From Hippasteria phrygiana (Eukaryota > Echinodermata > Asteroidea > Valvatida > Goniasteridae): a DNA stretch of 64,000 nucleotides. This document shows, one piece after another, positions 24,583-39,101 of the stretch. The translations under genes were made by a program, and so were the position numbers. Location of the stretch: the NCBI GenBank assembly GCA_037893225.1, contig JAZGUH010000552.1, forward strand, positions 868,001-932,000, given 5' to 3'. The notes beneath the pieces were generated by a model. That model did not search any database, was not told where the DNA came from, and worked only from the letters and a program-made list of their open reading frames with translations. Every line of letters begins with the position of its first letter. Position 1 is the first letter of the stretch.

Positions 24583-27159
24583 CAACAAATTTCTTTCCGT
24601 GAACTCTGTGTGCGTTCTCTCGTTTACTGCATTGTGACTGCTTAACGTTTGCCACATTTTCAGATGAACGCCCCTCCTTTCCCTGTTCATAATTGAATGG
24701 TATATTGACCAAATCCAGTAATTTTTACACGTATGGGTAGCTTAGATCTAGCGCAACAATTTGAGACCAACGCCAGCTTCACATCGTTAGAACTCTGCGA
24801 GAAAATTCAAACCTCGCAACAAATTTCTTCCCGTGAACTCTGTGTGCGTTCTTCCGTTTACTGCATTGTGACTGCTTAACGTTTGCCAAATTTTCAGATG
24901 AACGCCCCTCCTTTCCCTGTTCATAATTGAATGGTATATTGACCAAATCCAGTAATTTTTACACGTATGGGTAGCTTAGATCTAGCGCAACAATTTGAGA
25001 CCATCGCCAGGTTTACAGCGTTAGAACTCTTCGAGAAAATTCAAACCTCGCAACAAATTTCTTCCCATGAACTCTGTGTGCGTTCTCCCGTTTACTGCAT
25101 TGTGACTGTTTAACGTTTGCCAAATTTTCAGATGAACGCCCCTCCTTTCCCTGTTCATAATTGAATGGTATATTGACCAAATCCAGTAATTTTTACACGT
25201 ATGGGTAGCTTAGATATAGCGCAACAATTTCAGACCATCGCCAGCTTCACAGCGTTAGAACTCTTTGAGAAAATTCAAACCTCGCAACAAATTTCTTCCC
25301 GTGAACTCTGTGTGCGTTCTCTCGTTTACTGCATTGTGGCTGCTTAACGTTTGCCAAATTTTCAGATGAACGCCCCTCCTTTCCCTGTTCATAATTTAAT
25401 AGGTATATTGACCAAATCCAGCAATTTTCACACGTATTGGTAGCTTAGATCTAGCGCAACAATTTGAGACCATCGGCAGCTTCACAGCGTTAGAACTCTT
25501 TGAGAAAATTCAAACCTCGCAACAAATTTCTTTCCGTGAACTCTGTGTGCGTTCTCCCGTTTACTGCATTGTGACTGCTTAACGTTTGCCAAATTTTCAG
25601 ATGAACGCCCCTCCTTTCCCTGTTCATAATTTAATGGGATATTGACAAAATCCAGTAATTTTTACACGGATGGGTAGCTTAGATATAGCGCAACAATTTG
25701 AGACCATCGCCAGCTTCACAGCGTTAGAACTCTTCGAGAAAATTCAAACCTCGCAACAAATTTCTTCCCATGTACTGTGTGTGCGTTCTCCCGTTTACTG
25801 CATTGTGACTGCTTAACGTTTGCCACATTTTCAGATGAACGCCCCTCCTTTCCCTGTTCATAATTGAATGGTATATTGACCAAATCCAGTAATTTTTACA
25901 CGTATGGGTAGCTTAGATCTAGCGCAACAATTTGAGACCAACGCCAGCTTCACATCGTTAGAACTCTGCGAGAAAATTCAAACCTCGCAACAAATTTCTT
26001 CCCGTGAACTCTGTGTGCGTTCTTCCGTTTACTGCATTGTGACTGCTTAACGTTTGCCAAATTTTCAGATGAACGCCCCTCCTTTCCCTGTTCATAATTG
26101 AATGGTATATTGACCAAATCCAGTAATTTTTACACGTATGGGTAGCTTAGATCTAGCGCAACAATTTGAGACCATCGCCAGGTTTACAGCGTTAGAACTC
26201 TTCGAGAAAATTCAAACCTCGCAACAAATTTCTTCCCATGAACTCTGTGTGCGTTCTCCCGTTTACTGCATTGTGACTGTTTAACGTTTGCCAAATTTTC
26301 AGATGAACGCCCCTCCTTTCCCTGTTCATAATTGAATGGTATATTGACCAAATCCAGTAATTTTTACACGTATGGGTAGCTTAGATATAGCGCAACAATT
26401 TCAGACCATCGCCAGCTTCACAGCGTTAGAACTCTTTGAGAAAATTCAAACCTCGCAACAAATTTCTTCCCGTGAACTCTGTGTGCGTTCTCTCGTTTAC
26501 TGCATTGTGGCTGCTTAACGTTTGCCAAATTTTCAGATGAACGCCCCTCCTTTCCCTGTTCATAATTTAATAGGTATATTGACCAAATCCAGCAATTTTC
26601 ACACGTATTGGTAGCTTAGATCTAGCGCAACAATTTGAGACCATCGGCAGCTTCACAGCGTTATAACTCTTTGAGAAAATTCAAACCTCGCAACAAATTT
26701 CTTTCCGTGAACTCTGTGTGCGTTCTCCCGTTTACTGCATTGTGACTGCTTAACGTTTGCCACATTTTCAGATGAACGCCCCTCCTTTCCCTGTTCATAA
26801 TTGAATGGTATATTGACCAAATCCAGTAATTTTTACACGTATGGGTAGCTTAGATCTAGCGCAACAATTTGAGACCAACGCCAGCTTCACATCGTTAGAA
26901 CTCTGCGAGAAAATTCAAACCTCGCAACAAATTTCTTCCCGTGAACTCTGTGTGCGTTCTTCCGTTTACTGCATTGTGACTGCTTAACGTTTGCCAAATT
27001 TTCAGATGAACGCCCCTCCTTTCCCTGTTCATAATTTAATAGGTATATTGACCAAATCCAGCAATTTTCACACGTATTGGTAGCTTAGATCTAGCGCAAC
27101 AATTTGAGACCATCGGCAGCTTCACAGCGTTAGAACTCTTTGAGAAAATTCAAACCTCG
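24583..27159. repeat. Second-order HOR B, copy 2 (2577 bp, 5+4+2 monomers)
   Basis: The sub-unit starts (24583, 25754, 26691) repeat the 1171, 937 and 469 bp spacing of copy 1 exactly. The rare marker 'gcgttataac' recurs near 26658-26667, in the same 4-mer position as in copy 1. This shows that the whole 5+4+2 block was duplicated rather than built twice. The first monomer differs from copy 1 ('tttccgtg' and 'tctctcgtt' instead of 'catgtactgtg' and 'tctcccgtt'). Confidence 0.93.
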
Positions 27160-30100
27160 CAACAAATTTCTTTCCGTGAACTCTGTGTGCGTTCTCCCGT
27201 TTACTGCATTGTGACTGCTTAACGTTTGCCACATTTTCAGATGAACGCCCCTCCTTTCCCTGTTCATAATTGAATGGTATATTGACCAAATCCAGTAATT
27301 TTTACACGTATGGGTAGCTTAGATCTAGCGCAACAATTTGAGACCAACGCCAGCTTCACATCGTTAGAACTCTGCGAGAAAATTCAAACCTCGCAACAAA
27401 TTTCTTCCCGTGAACTCTGTGTGCGTTCTTCCGTTTACTGCATTGTGACTGCTTAACGTTTGCCAAATTTTCAGATGAACGCCCCTCCTTTCCCTGTTCA
27501 TAATTGAATGGTATATTGACCAAATCCAGTAATTTTTACACGTATGGGTAGCTTAGATCTAGCGCAACAATTTGAGACCATCGCCAGGTTTACAGCGTTA
27601 GAACTCTTCGAGAAAATTCAAACCTCGCAACAAATTTCTTCCCATGAACTCTGTGTGCGTTCTCCCGTTTACTGCATTGTGACTGTTTAACGTTTGCCAA
27701 ATTTTCAGATGAACGCCCCTCCTTTCCCTGTTCATAATTGAATGGTATATTGACCAAATCCAGTAATTTTTACACGTATGGGTAGCTTAGATATAGCGCA
27801 ACAATTTCAGACCATCGCCAGCTTCACAGCGTTAGAACTCTTTGAGAAAATTCAAACCTCGCAACAAATTTCTTCCCGTGAACTCTGTGTGCGTTCTCTC
27901 GTTTACTGCATTGTGGCTGCTTAACGTTTGCCAAATTTTCAGATGAACGCCCCTCCTTTCCCTGTTCATAATTTAATAGGTATATTGACCAAATCCAGCA
28001 ATTTTCACACGTATTGGTAGCTTAGATCTAGCGCAACAATTTGAGACCATCGGCAGCTTCACAGCGTTAGAACTCTTTGAGAAAATTCAAACCTCGCAAC
28101 AAATTTCTTTCCGTGAACTCTGTGTGCGTTCTCCCGTTTACTGCATTGTGACTGCTTAACGTTTGCCAAATTTTCAGATGAACGCCCCTCCTTTCCCTGT
28201 TCATAATTTAATGGGATATTGACAAAATCCAGTAATTTTTACACGGATGGGTAGCTTAGATATAGCGCAACAATTTGAGACCATCGCCAGCTTCACAGCG
28301 TTAGAACTCTTCGAGAAAATTCAAACCTCGCAACAAATTTCTTCCCATGTACTGTGTGTGCGTTCTCCCGTTTACTGCATTGTGACTGCTTAACGTTTGC
28401 CACATTTTCAGATGAACGCCCCTCCTTTCCCTGTTCATAATTGAATGGTATATTGACCAAATCCAGTAATTTTTACACGTATGGGTAGCTTAGATCTAGC
28501 GCAACAATTTGAGACCAACGCCAGCTTCACATCGTTAGAACTCTGCGAGAAAATTCAAACCTCGCAACAAATTTCTTCCCGTGAACTCTGTGTGCGTTCT
28601 TCCGTTTACTGCATTGTGACTGCTTAACGTTTGCCAAATTTTCAGATGAACGCCCCTCCTTTCCCTGTTCATAATTGAATGGTATATTGACCAAATCCAG
28701 TAATTTTTACACGTATGGGTAGCTTAGATCTAGCGCAACAATTTGAGACCATCGCCAGGTTTACAGCGTTAGAACTCTTCGAGAAAATTCAAACCTCGCA
28801 ACAAATTTCTTCCCATGAACTCTGTGTGCGTTCTCCCGTTTACTGCATTGTGACTGTTTAACGTTTGCCAAATTTTCAGATGAACGCCCCTCCTTTCCCT
28901 GTTCATAATTGAATGGTATATTGACCAAATCCAGTAATTTTTACACGTATGGGTAGCTTAGATATAGCGCAACAATTTCAGACCATCGCCAGCTTCACAG
29001 CGTTAGAACTCTTTGAGAAAATTCAAACCTCGCAACAAATTTCTTCCCGTGAACTCTGTGTGCGTTCTCTCGTTTACTGCATTGTGGCTGCTTAACGTTT
29101 GCCAAATTTTCAGATGAACGCCCCTCCTTTCCCTGTTCATAATTTAATAGGTATATTGACCAAATCCAGCAATTTTCACACGTATTGGTAGCTTAGATCT
29201 AGCGCAACAATTTGAGACCATCGGCAGCTTCACAGCGTTAGAACTCTTTGAGAAAATTCAAACCTCGCAACAAATTTCTTTCCGTGAACTCTGTGTGCGT
29301 TCTCCCGTTTACTGCATTGTGACTGCTTAACGTTTGCCAAATTTTCAGATGAACGCCCCTCCTTTCCCTGTTCATAATTTAATGGGATATTGACAAAATC
29401 CAGTAATTTTTACACGGATGGGTAGCTTAGATATAGCGCAACAATTTCAGACCATCGCCAGCTTCACAGCGTTAGAACTCTTCGAGAAAATTCAAACCTC
29501 GCAACAAATTTCCTTCCTGTGAACTCTGTGTGCGTTCTTCCGTTTACTGCATTGTGACTGCTTAACGGTTGCCAAATTTTCAGATGAACGCCCCTCCTTT
29601 CCCTGTTCATAATTGAATGGTATATTGACCAAATCCAGTAATTTTTACACGTATGGGTAGCTTAGATCTAGCGCAACAGTTTGAGAACATCGCCAGCTTC
29701 ACATCGTTAGAACTCTGCGAGAAAATTCAAACCTCGCAACAAATTTCTTCCCGTGAACTCTGTGTGCGTTCTTCCGTTTACTGCATTGTGACTGCTTAAC
29801 GTTTGCCAAATTTTCAGATGAACGCCCCTCCTTTCCCTGTTCATAATTGAATGGTATATTGACCAAATCCAGTAATTTTTACACGTATGGGTAGCTTAGA
29901 TCTAGCGCAACAATTTGAGACCATCGCCAGGTTTACAGCGTTAGAACTCTTCGAGAAAATTCAAACCTCGCAACAAATTTCTTCCCATGAACTCTGTGTG
30001 CGTTCTCCCGTTTACTGCATTGTGACTGTTTAACGTTTGCCAAATTTTCAGATGAACGCCCCTCCTTTCCCTGTTCATAATTGAATGGTATATTGACCAA

Positions 30101-31844
30101 ATCCAGTAATTTTTACACGTATGGGTAGCTTAGATATAGCGCAACAATTTCAGACCATCGCCAGCTTCACAGCGTTAGAACTCTTTGAGAAAATTCAAAC
30201 CTCGCAACAAATTTCTTCCCGTGAACTCTGTGTGCGTTCTCTCGTTTACTGCATTGTGGCTGCTTAACGTTTGCCAAATTTTCAGATGAACGCCCCTCCT
30301 TTCCCTGTTCATAATTTAATAGGTATATTGACCAAATCCAGCAATTTTCACACGTATTGGTAGCTTAGATCTAGCGCAACAATTTGAGACCATCGGCAGC
30401 TTCACAGCGTTAGAACTCTTTGAGAAAATTCAAACCTCGCAACAAATTTCTTTCCGTGAACTCTGTGTGCGTTCTCCCGTTTACTGCATTGTGACTGCTT
30501 AACGTTTGCCAAATTTTCAGATGAACGCCCCTCCTTTCCCTGTTCATAATTTAATGGGATATTGACAAAATCCAGTAATTTTTACACGGATGGGTAGCTT
30601 AGATATAGCGCAACAATTTCAGACCATCGCCAGCTTCACAGCGTTAGAACTCTTCGAGAAAATTCAAACCTCGCAACAAATTTCCTTCTGTGAACTCTGT
30701 GTGCGTTCTTCCGTTTACTGCATTGTGACTGCTTAACGGTTGCCAAATTTTCAGATGAACGCCCCTCCTTTCCCTGTTCATAATTGAATGGTATATTGAC
30801 CAAATCCAGTAATGTTTACACGTATGGGTAGCTTAGATCTAGCGCAACAGTTTGAGAACATCGCCAGCTTCACATCGTTAGAACTCTGCGAGAAAATTCA
30901 AACCTCGCAACAAATTTCTTCCCGTGAACTCTGTGTGCGTTCTTCCGTTTACTGCATTGTGACTGCTTAACGTTTGCCAAATTTTCAGATGAACGCCCCT
31001 CCTTTCCCTGTTCATAATTGAATGGTATATTGACCAAATCCAGTAATTTTTACACGTATGGGTAGCTTAGATCTAGCGCAACAATTTGAGACCATCGCCA
31101 GGTTTACAGCGTTAGAACTCTTCGAGAAAATTCAAACCTCGCAACAAATTTCTTCCCATGAACTCTGTGTGCGTTCTCCCGTTTACTGCATTGTGACTGT
31201 TTAACGTTTGCCAAATTTTCAGATGAACGCCCCTCCTTTCCCTGTTCATAATTGAATGGTATATTGACCAAATCCAGTAATTTTTACACGTATGGGTAGC
31301 TTAGATATAGCGCAACAATTTCAGACCATCGCCAGCTTCACAGCGTTAGAACTCTTTGAGAAAATTCAAACCTCGCAACAAATTTCTTCCCGTGAACTCT
31401 GTGTGCGTTCTCTCGTTTACTGCATTGTGGCTGCTTAACGTTTGCCAAATTTTCAGATGAACGCCCCTCCTTTCCCTGTTCATAATTTAATAGGTATATT
31501 GACCAAATCCAGCAATTTTCACACGTATTGGTAGCTTAGATCTAGCGCAACAATTTGAGACCATCGGCAGCTTCACAGCGTTAGAACTCTTTGAGAAAAT
31601 TCAAACCTCGCAACAAATTTCTTTCCGTGAACTCTGTGTGCGTTCTCCCGTTTACTGCATTGTGACTGCTTAACGTTTGCCAAATTTTCAGATGAACGCC
31701 CCTCCTTTCCCTGTTCATAATTTAATGGGATATTGACAAAATCCAGTAATTTTTACACGGATGGGTAGCTTAGATATAGCGCAACAATTTCAGACCATCG
31801 CCAGCTTCACAGCGTTAGAACTCTTCGAGAAAATTCAAACCTCG
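27160..31844. repeat. Region B tandem 5-mers, four units (about 1171 bp each)
   Basis: Units start at 27160, 28331, 29502 and 30674. All have the B1 to B5 order. The third begins with an extra base ('ccttcctgtg' near 29511-29520), making that monomer 235 bp. The last two units replace 'gagaccaacg' by 'gagaacatcg' and start with the 'cggttgcc' monomer that also opens every unit in regions C and D. The fourth has a private 'taatgtttac' near 30811-30820. Confidence 0.9.
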
Positions 31845-34800
31845 CAACAAATTTCCTTCTGTGAACTCTGTGTGCGTTCTTCCGTTTACTGCATTGTGAC
31901 TGCTTAACGGTTGCCAAATTTTCAGATGAACGCCCCTCCTTTCCCTGTTCATAATTGAATGGTATATTGACCAAATCCAGTAATTTTTACACGTATGGGT
32001 AGCTTAGATCTAGCGCAACAATTTGAGTCCATCGCCAGCTTTACAGCGTTAGAACTCTTCGAGAAAATTCAAACCTCGCAACAAATTTCTTCCCATGAAC
32101 TCTGTGTGCGTTCTTCCGTTTACTGCATTGTGACTGCTTAACGTTTGCCACATTTTCAGATGAACGCCCCTCCTTTCCCTGTTCATAATTGAATGGTATA
32201 TTGACCAAATCCAGTAATTTTTACACGTATGGGTAGCTTAGATCTAGCGCAACAATTTGAGACCATCGCCAGCTTCACATCGTTAGAACTCTGCGAGAAA
32301 ATTCAAACCTCGCAACAAATTTCTTCCCGTGAACTCTGTGTGCGTTCTCCCGTTTACTGCATTGTGACTGCTTAATGTTTGCCACATTTTCAGATGAACG
32401 CCCCTCCTTTCCCTGTTCATAATTGAATGGTATATTGACCAAATCCAGTAATTTTTACACGTATGGGTAGCTTAGATCTAGCGCAACAATTTGAGTCCAT
32501 CGCCAGCTTTACAGCGTTAGAACTCTTCGAGAAAATTCAAACCTCGCAACAAATGTCTTCCCATGAACTCTGTGTGCGTTCTTCCGTTTACTGCATTGTG
32601 ACTGCTTAACGTTTGCCACATTTTCAGATGAACGCCCCTCCTTTCCCTGTTCATAATTGAATGGTATATTGACCAAATCCAGTAATTTTTACACGTATGG
32701 GTAGCTTAGATCTAGCGCAACAATTTGAGACCATCGCCAGGTTTACAGCGTTAGAACTCTTCGAGAAAATTCAAACCTCGCAACAAATTTCTTCCCATGA
32801 ACTCTGTGTGCGTTCTCCCGTTTACTGCATTGTGACTGTTTAACGTTTGCCAAATTTTCAGATGAACGCCCCTCCTTTCCCTGTTCATAATTGAATGGTA
32901 TATTGACCAAATCCAGTAATTTTTACACGTATGGGTAGCTTAGATATAGCGCAACAATTTCAGACCATCGCCAGCTTCACATCGTTAGAACTCTTTGAGA
33001 AAATTCAAACCTCGCAACAAATTTCTTCCCGTGAACTCTGTGTGCGTTCTCTCGTTTACTGCATTGTGGCTGCTTAACGTTTGCCAAATTTTCAGATGAA
33101 CGCCCCTCCTTTCCCTGTTCATAATTTAATAGGTATATTGACCAAATCCAGCAATTTTCACACGTATTGGTAGCTTAGATCTAGCGCAACAATTTGAGAC
33201 CATCGCCAGCTTCACAGCGTTAGAACTCTTTGAGAAAATTCAAACCTCGCAACAAATTTCTTTCCGTGAACTCTGTGTGCGTTCTCCCGTTTACTGCATT
33301 GTGACTGCTTAACGTTTGCCAAATTTTCAGATGAACGCCCCTCCTTTCCCTGTTCATAATTTAATGGGATATTGACAAAATCCAGTAATTTTTACACGGA
33401 TGGGTAGCTTAGATATAGCGCAACAATTTCAGACCATCGCCAGCTTCACAGCGTTAGAACTCTTCGAGAAAATTCAAACCTCGCAACAAATTTCCTTCTG
33501 TGAACTCTGTGTGCGTTCTTCCGTTTACTGCATTGTGACTGCTTAACGGTTGCCAAATTTTCAGATGAACGCCCCTCCTTTCCCTGTTCATAATTGAATG
33601 GTATATTGACCAAATCCAGTAATTTTTACACGTATGGGTAGCTTAGATCTAGCGCAACAGTTTGAGACCATCGCCAGCTTCACATCGTTAGAACTCTTCG
33701 AGAAAATTCAAACCTCGCAACAAATTTCTTCCCGTGAACTCTGTGTGCGTTCTCCCGTTTACTGCATTGTGACTGCTTAACGTTTGCCAAATTTTCAGAT
33801 GAACGCCCCTCCTTTCCCTGTTCATAATTGAATGGTATATTGACCAAATCCAGTAATTTTTACACGTATGGGTAGCTTAGATCTAGCGCAACAATTTGAG
33901 TCCATCGCCAGCTTTACAGCGTTAGAACTCTTCGAGAAAATTCAAACCTCGCAACAAATTTCTTCCCATGAACTCTGTGTGCGTTCTTCCGTTTACTGCA
34001 TTGTGACTGCTTAACGTTTGCCACATTTTCAGATGAACGCCCCTCCTTTCCCTGTTCATAATTGAATGGTATATTGACCAAATCCAGTAATTTTTACACG
34101 TATGGGTAGCTTAGATCTAGCGCAACAATTTGAGACCATCGCCAGCTTCACATCGTTAGAACTCTGCGAGAAAATTCAAACCTCGCAACAAATTTCTTCC
34201 CGTGAACTCTGTGTGCGTTCTCCCGTTTACTGCATTGTGACTGCTTAACGTTTGCCACATTTTCAGATGAACGCCCCTCCTTTCCCTGTTCATAATTGAA
34301 TGGTATATTGACCAAATCCAGTAATTTTTACACGTATGGGTAGCTTAGATCTAGCGCAACAATTTGAGTCCATCGCCAGCTTTACAGCGTTAGAACTCTT
34401 CGAGAAAATTCAAACCTCGCAACAAATTTCTTCCCATGAACTCTGTGTGCGTTCTTCCGTTTACTGCATTGTGACTGCTTAACGTTTGCCACATTTTCAG
34501 ATGAACGCCCCTCCTTTCCCTGTTCATAATTGAATGGTATATTGACCAAATCCAGTAATTTTTACACGTATGGGTAGCTTAGATCTAGCGCAACAATTTG
34601 AGACCATCGCCAGCTTCACATCGTTAGAACTCTTCGAGAAAATTCAAACCTCGCAACAAATTTCTTCCCGTGAACTCTGTGTGCGTTCTTCCGTTTACTG
34701 CATTGTGACTGCTTAACGTTTGCCAAATTTTCAGATGAACGCCCCTCCTTTCCCTGTTCATAATTGAATGGTATATTGACCAAATCCAGTAATTTTTACA

Positions 34801-37800
34801 CGTATGTGTAGCTTAGATCTAGCGCAACAATTTGAGACCATCGCCAGGTTTACAGCGTTAGAACTCTTCGAGAAAATTCAAACCTCGCAACAAATTTCTT
34901 CCCATGAACTCTGTGTGCGTTCTCCCGTTTACTGCATTGTGACTGTTTAACGTTTGCCAAATTTTCAGATGAACGCCCCTCCTTTCCCTGTTCATAATTG
35001 AATGGTATATTGACCAAATCCAGTAATTTTTACACGTATGGGTAGCTTAGATATAGCGCAACAATTTCAGACCATCGCCAGCTTCACAGCGTTAGAACTC
35101 TTTGAGAAAATTCAAACCTCGCAACAAATTTCTTCCCGTGAACTCTGTGTGCGTTCTCTCGTTTACTGCATTGTGGCTGCTTAACGTTTGCCAAATTTTC
35201 AGATGAACGCCCCTCCTTTCCCTGTTCATAATTTAATAGGTATATTGACCAAATCCAGCAATTTTCACACGTATTGGTAGCTTAGATCTAGCGCAACAAT
35301 TTGAGACCATCGGCAGCTTCACAGCGTTAGAACTCTTTGAGAAAATTCAAACCTCGCAACAAATTTCTTTCCGTGAACTCTGTGTGCGTTCTCCCGTTTA
35401 CTGCATTGTGACTGCTTAACGTTTGCCAAATTTTCAGATGAACGCCCCTCCTTTCCCTGTTCATAATTTAATGGGATATTGACAAAATCCAGTAATTTTT
35501 ACACGGATGGGTAGCTTAGATATAGCGCAACAATTTCAGACCATCGCCAGCTTCACAGCGTTAGAACTCTTCGAGAAAATTCAAACCTCGCAACAAATTT
35601 CCTTCTGTGAACTCTGTGTGCGTTCTTCCGTTTACTGCATTGTGACTGCTTAACGGTTGCCAAATTTTCAGATGAACGCCCCTCCTTTCCCTGTTCATAA
35701 TTGAATGGTATATTGACCAAATCCAGTAATTTTTACACGTATGGGTAGCTTAGATCTAGCGCAACAGTTTGAGACCATCGCCAGCTTCACATCGTTAGAA
35801 CTCTTCGAGAAAATTCAAACCTCGCAACAAATTTCTTCCCGTGAACTCTGTGTGCGTTCTCCCGTTTACTGCATTGTGACTGCTTAACGTTTGCCAAATT
35901 TTCAGATGAACGCCCCTCCTTTCCCTGTTCATAATTGAATGGTATATTGACCAAATCCAGTAATTTTTACACGTATGGGTAGCTTAGATCTAGCGCAACA
36001 ATTTGAGTCCATCGCCAGCTTTACAGCGTTAGAACTCTTCGAGAAAATTCAAACCTCGCAACAAATTTCTTCCCATGAACTCTGTGTGCGTTCTTCCGTT
36101 TACTGCATTGTGACTGCTTAACGTTTGCCACATTTTCAGATGAACGCCCCTCCTTTCCCTGTTCATAATTGAATGGTATATTGACCAAATCCAGTAATTT
36201 TTACACGTATGGGTAGCTTAGATCTAGCGCAACAATTTGAGACCATCGCCAGCTTCACATCGTTAGAACTCTGCGAGAAAATTCAAACCTCGCAACAAAT
36301 TTCTTCCCGTGAACTCTGTGTGCGTTCTCCCGTTTACTGCATTGTGACTGCTTAACGTTTGCCACATTTTCAGATGAACGCCCCTCCTTTCCCTGTTCAT
36401 AATTGAATGGTATATTGACCAAATCCAGTAATTTTTACACGTATGGGTAGCTTAGATCTAGCGCAACAATTTGAGACCATCGCCAGCTTCACAGCGTTAG
36501 AACTCTTCGAGAAAATTCAAACCTCGCAACAAATTTCTTCCCATGTACTCTGTGTGCGTTCTCCCGTTTACTGCATTGTGACTGCTTAACGTTTGCCACA
36601 TTTTCAGATGAACGCCCCTCCTTTCCCTGTTCATAATTGAATGGTATATTGACCAAATCCAGTAATTTTTACACGTATGGGTAGCTTAGATCTAGCGCAA
36701 CAATTTGAGTCCATCGCCAGCTTTACAGCGTTAGAACTCTTCGAGAAAATTCAAACCTCGCAACAAATTTCTTCCCATGAACTCTGTGTGCGTTCTTCCG
36801 TTTACTGCATTGTGACTGCTTAACGTTTGCCACATTTTCAGATGAACGCCCCTCCTTTCCCTGTTCATAATTGAATGGTATATTGACCAAATCCAGTAAT
36901 TTTTACACGTATAGGTAGCTTAGATCTAGCGCAACAATTTGAGACCATCGCCAGCTTCACATCGTTAGAACTCTGCGAGAAAATTCAAACCTCGCAACAA
37001 ATTTCTTCCCGTGAACTCTGTGTGCGTTCTTCCGTTTACTGCATTGTGACTGCTTAACGTTTGCCAAATTTTCAGATGAACGCCCCTCCTTTCCCTGTTC
37101 ATAATTGAATGGTATATTGACCAAATCCAGTAATTTTTACACGTATGGGTAGCTTAGATGTAGCGCAACAATTTGAGACCATCACCAGGTTTACAGCGTT
37201 AGAACTCTTCGAGAAAATTCAAACCTCGCAACAAATTTCTTCCCATGAACTCTGTGTGCGTTCTCCCGTTTACTGCATTGTGACTGCTTAACGTTTGCCA
37301 AATTTTCAGATGAACGCCCCTCCTTTCCCTGTTCATAATTTAATGGGATATTGACAAAATCCAGTAATTTTTACACGGATGGGTAGCTTAGATATAGCGC
37401 AACAATTTCAGACCATCGCCAGCTTCACAGCGTTAGAACTCTTCGAGAAAATTCAAACCTCGCAACAAATTTCCTTCTGTGAACTCTGTGTGCGTTCTTC
37501 CGTTTACTGCATTGTGACTGCTTAACGGTTGCCAAATTTTCAGATGAACGCCCCTCCTTTCCCTGTTCATAATTGAATGGTATATTGACCAAATCCAGTA
37601 ATTTTTACACGTATGGGTAGCTTAGATCTAGCGCAACAGTTTGAGACCATCGCCAGCTTCACATCGTTAGAACTCTTCGAGAAAATTCAAACCTCGCAAC
37701 AAATTTCTTCCTGTGAACTCTGTGTGCGTTCTCCCGTTTACTGCATTGTGACTGCTTAACGTTTGCCAAATTTTCAGATGAACGCCCCTCCTTTCCCTGT

Positions 37801-39101
37801 TCATAATTGAATGGTATATTGACCAAATCCAGTAATTTTTACACGTATGGGTAGCTTAGATCTAGCGCAACAATTTGAGTCCATCGCCAGCTTTACAGCG
37901 TTAGAACTCTTCGAGAAAATTCAAACCTCGCAACAAATTTCTTCCCATGAACTCTGTGTGCGTTCTTCCGTTTACTGCATTGTGACTGCTTAACGTTTGC
38001 CACATTTTCAGATGAACGACCCTCCTTTCCCTGTTCATAATTGAATGGTATATTGACCAAATCCAGTAATTTTTACACGTATGGGTAGCTTAGATCTAGC
38101 GCAACAATTTGAGACCATCGCCAGCTTCACATCGTTAGAACTCTGCGAGAAAATTCAAACCTCGCAACAAATTTCTTCCCGTGAACTCTGTGTGCGTTCT
38201 TCCGTTTACTGCATTGTGACTGCTTAACGTTTGCCAAATTTTCAGATGAACGCCCCTCCTTTCCCTGTTCATAATTTAATGGTATATTGACCAAATCCAG
38301 TAATTTTTACACGTATGGGTAGCTTAGATCTAGCGCAACAATTTGAGACCATCGCCAGGTTTACAGCGTTAGAACTCTTCGAGAAAATTCAAACCTCGCA
38401 ACAAATTTCTTCCCATGAACTCTGTGTGCGTTCTCCCGTTTACTGCATTGTGACTGTTTAACGTTTGCCAAATTTTCAGATGAACGCCCCTCCTTTCCCT
38501 GTTCATAATTGAATGGTATATTGACCAAATCCAGTAATTTTTACACGTATGGGTAGCTTAGATATAGCGCAACAATTTCAGACCATCGCCAGCTTCACAG
38601 CGTTAGAACTCTTTGAGAAAATTCAAACCTCGCAACAAATTTCTTCCCGTGAACTCTGTGTGCGTTCTCTCGTTTACTGCATTGTGGCTGCTTAACGTTT
38701 GCCAAATTTTCAGATGAACGCCCCTCCTTTCCCTGTTCATAATTTAATAGGTATATTGACCAAATCCAGCAATTTTCACACGTATTGGTAGCTTAGATCT
38801 AGCGCAACAATTTGAGACCATCGGCAGCTTCACAGCGTTAGAACTCTTTGAGAAAATTCAAACCTCGCAACAAATTTCTTTCCGTGAACTCTGTGTGCGT
38901 TCTCCCGTTTACTGCATTGTGACTGCTTAACGTTTGCCAAATTTTCAGATGAACGCCCCTCCTTTCCCTGTTCATAATTGAATGGGATATTGACAAAATC
39001 CAGTAATTTTTACACGGATGGGTAGCTTAGATATAGCGCAACAATTTCAGACCATCGCCAGCTTCACAGCGTTAGAACTCTTCGAGAAAATTCAAACCTC
39101 G
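31845..39101. repeat. Region C, HOR units of 7, 9, 8 and 7 monomers
   Basis: Units start at 31845 (1639 bp), 33484 (2107 bp), 35591 (1872 bp) and 37463 (1639 bp), each with the 'ccttctgtg/cggttgcc' monomer. They combine B2-B5 monomers with types carrying 'gagtccatc' plus 'ctttacagc', 'ctctgcgag' and 'catgtactctg', which first appear near 19666. The 35591 unit lacks B3 and B4 because of a hybrid at 37229-37462. Private changes include 'cttaatgttt' near 32371-32380, 'tatgtgtagc' near 34804-34813 and 'agatgtagc' near 37157-37165. Confidence 0.86.
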
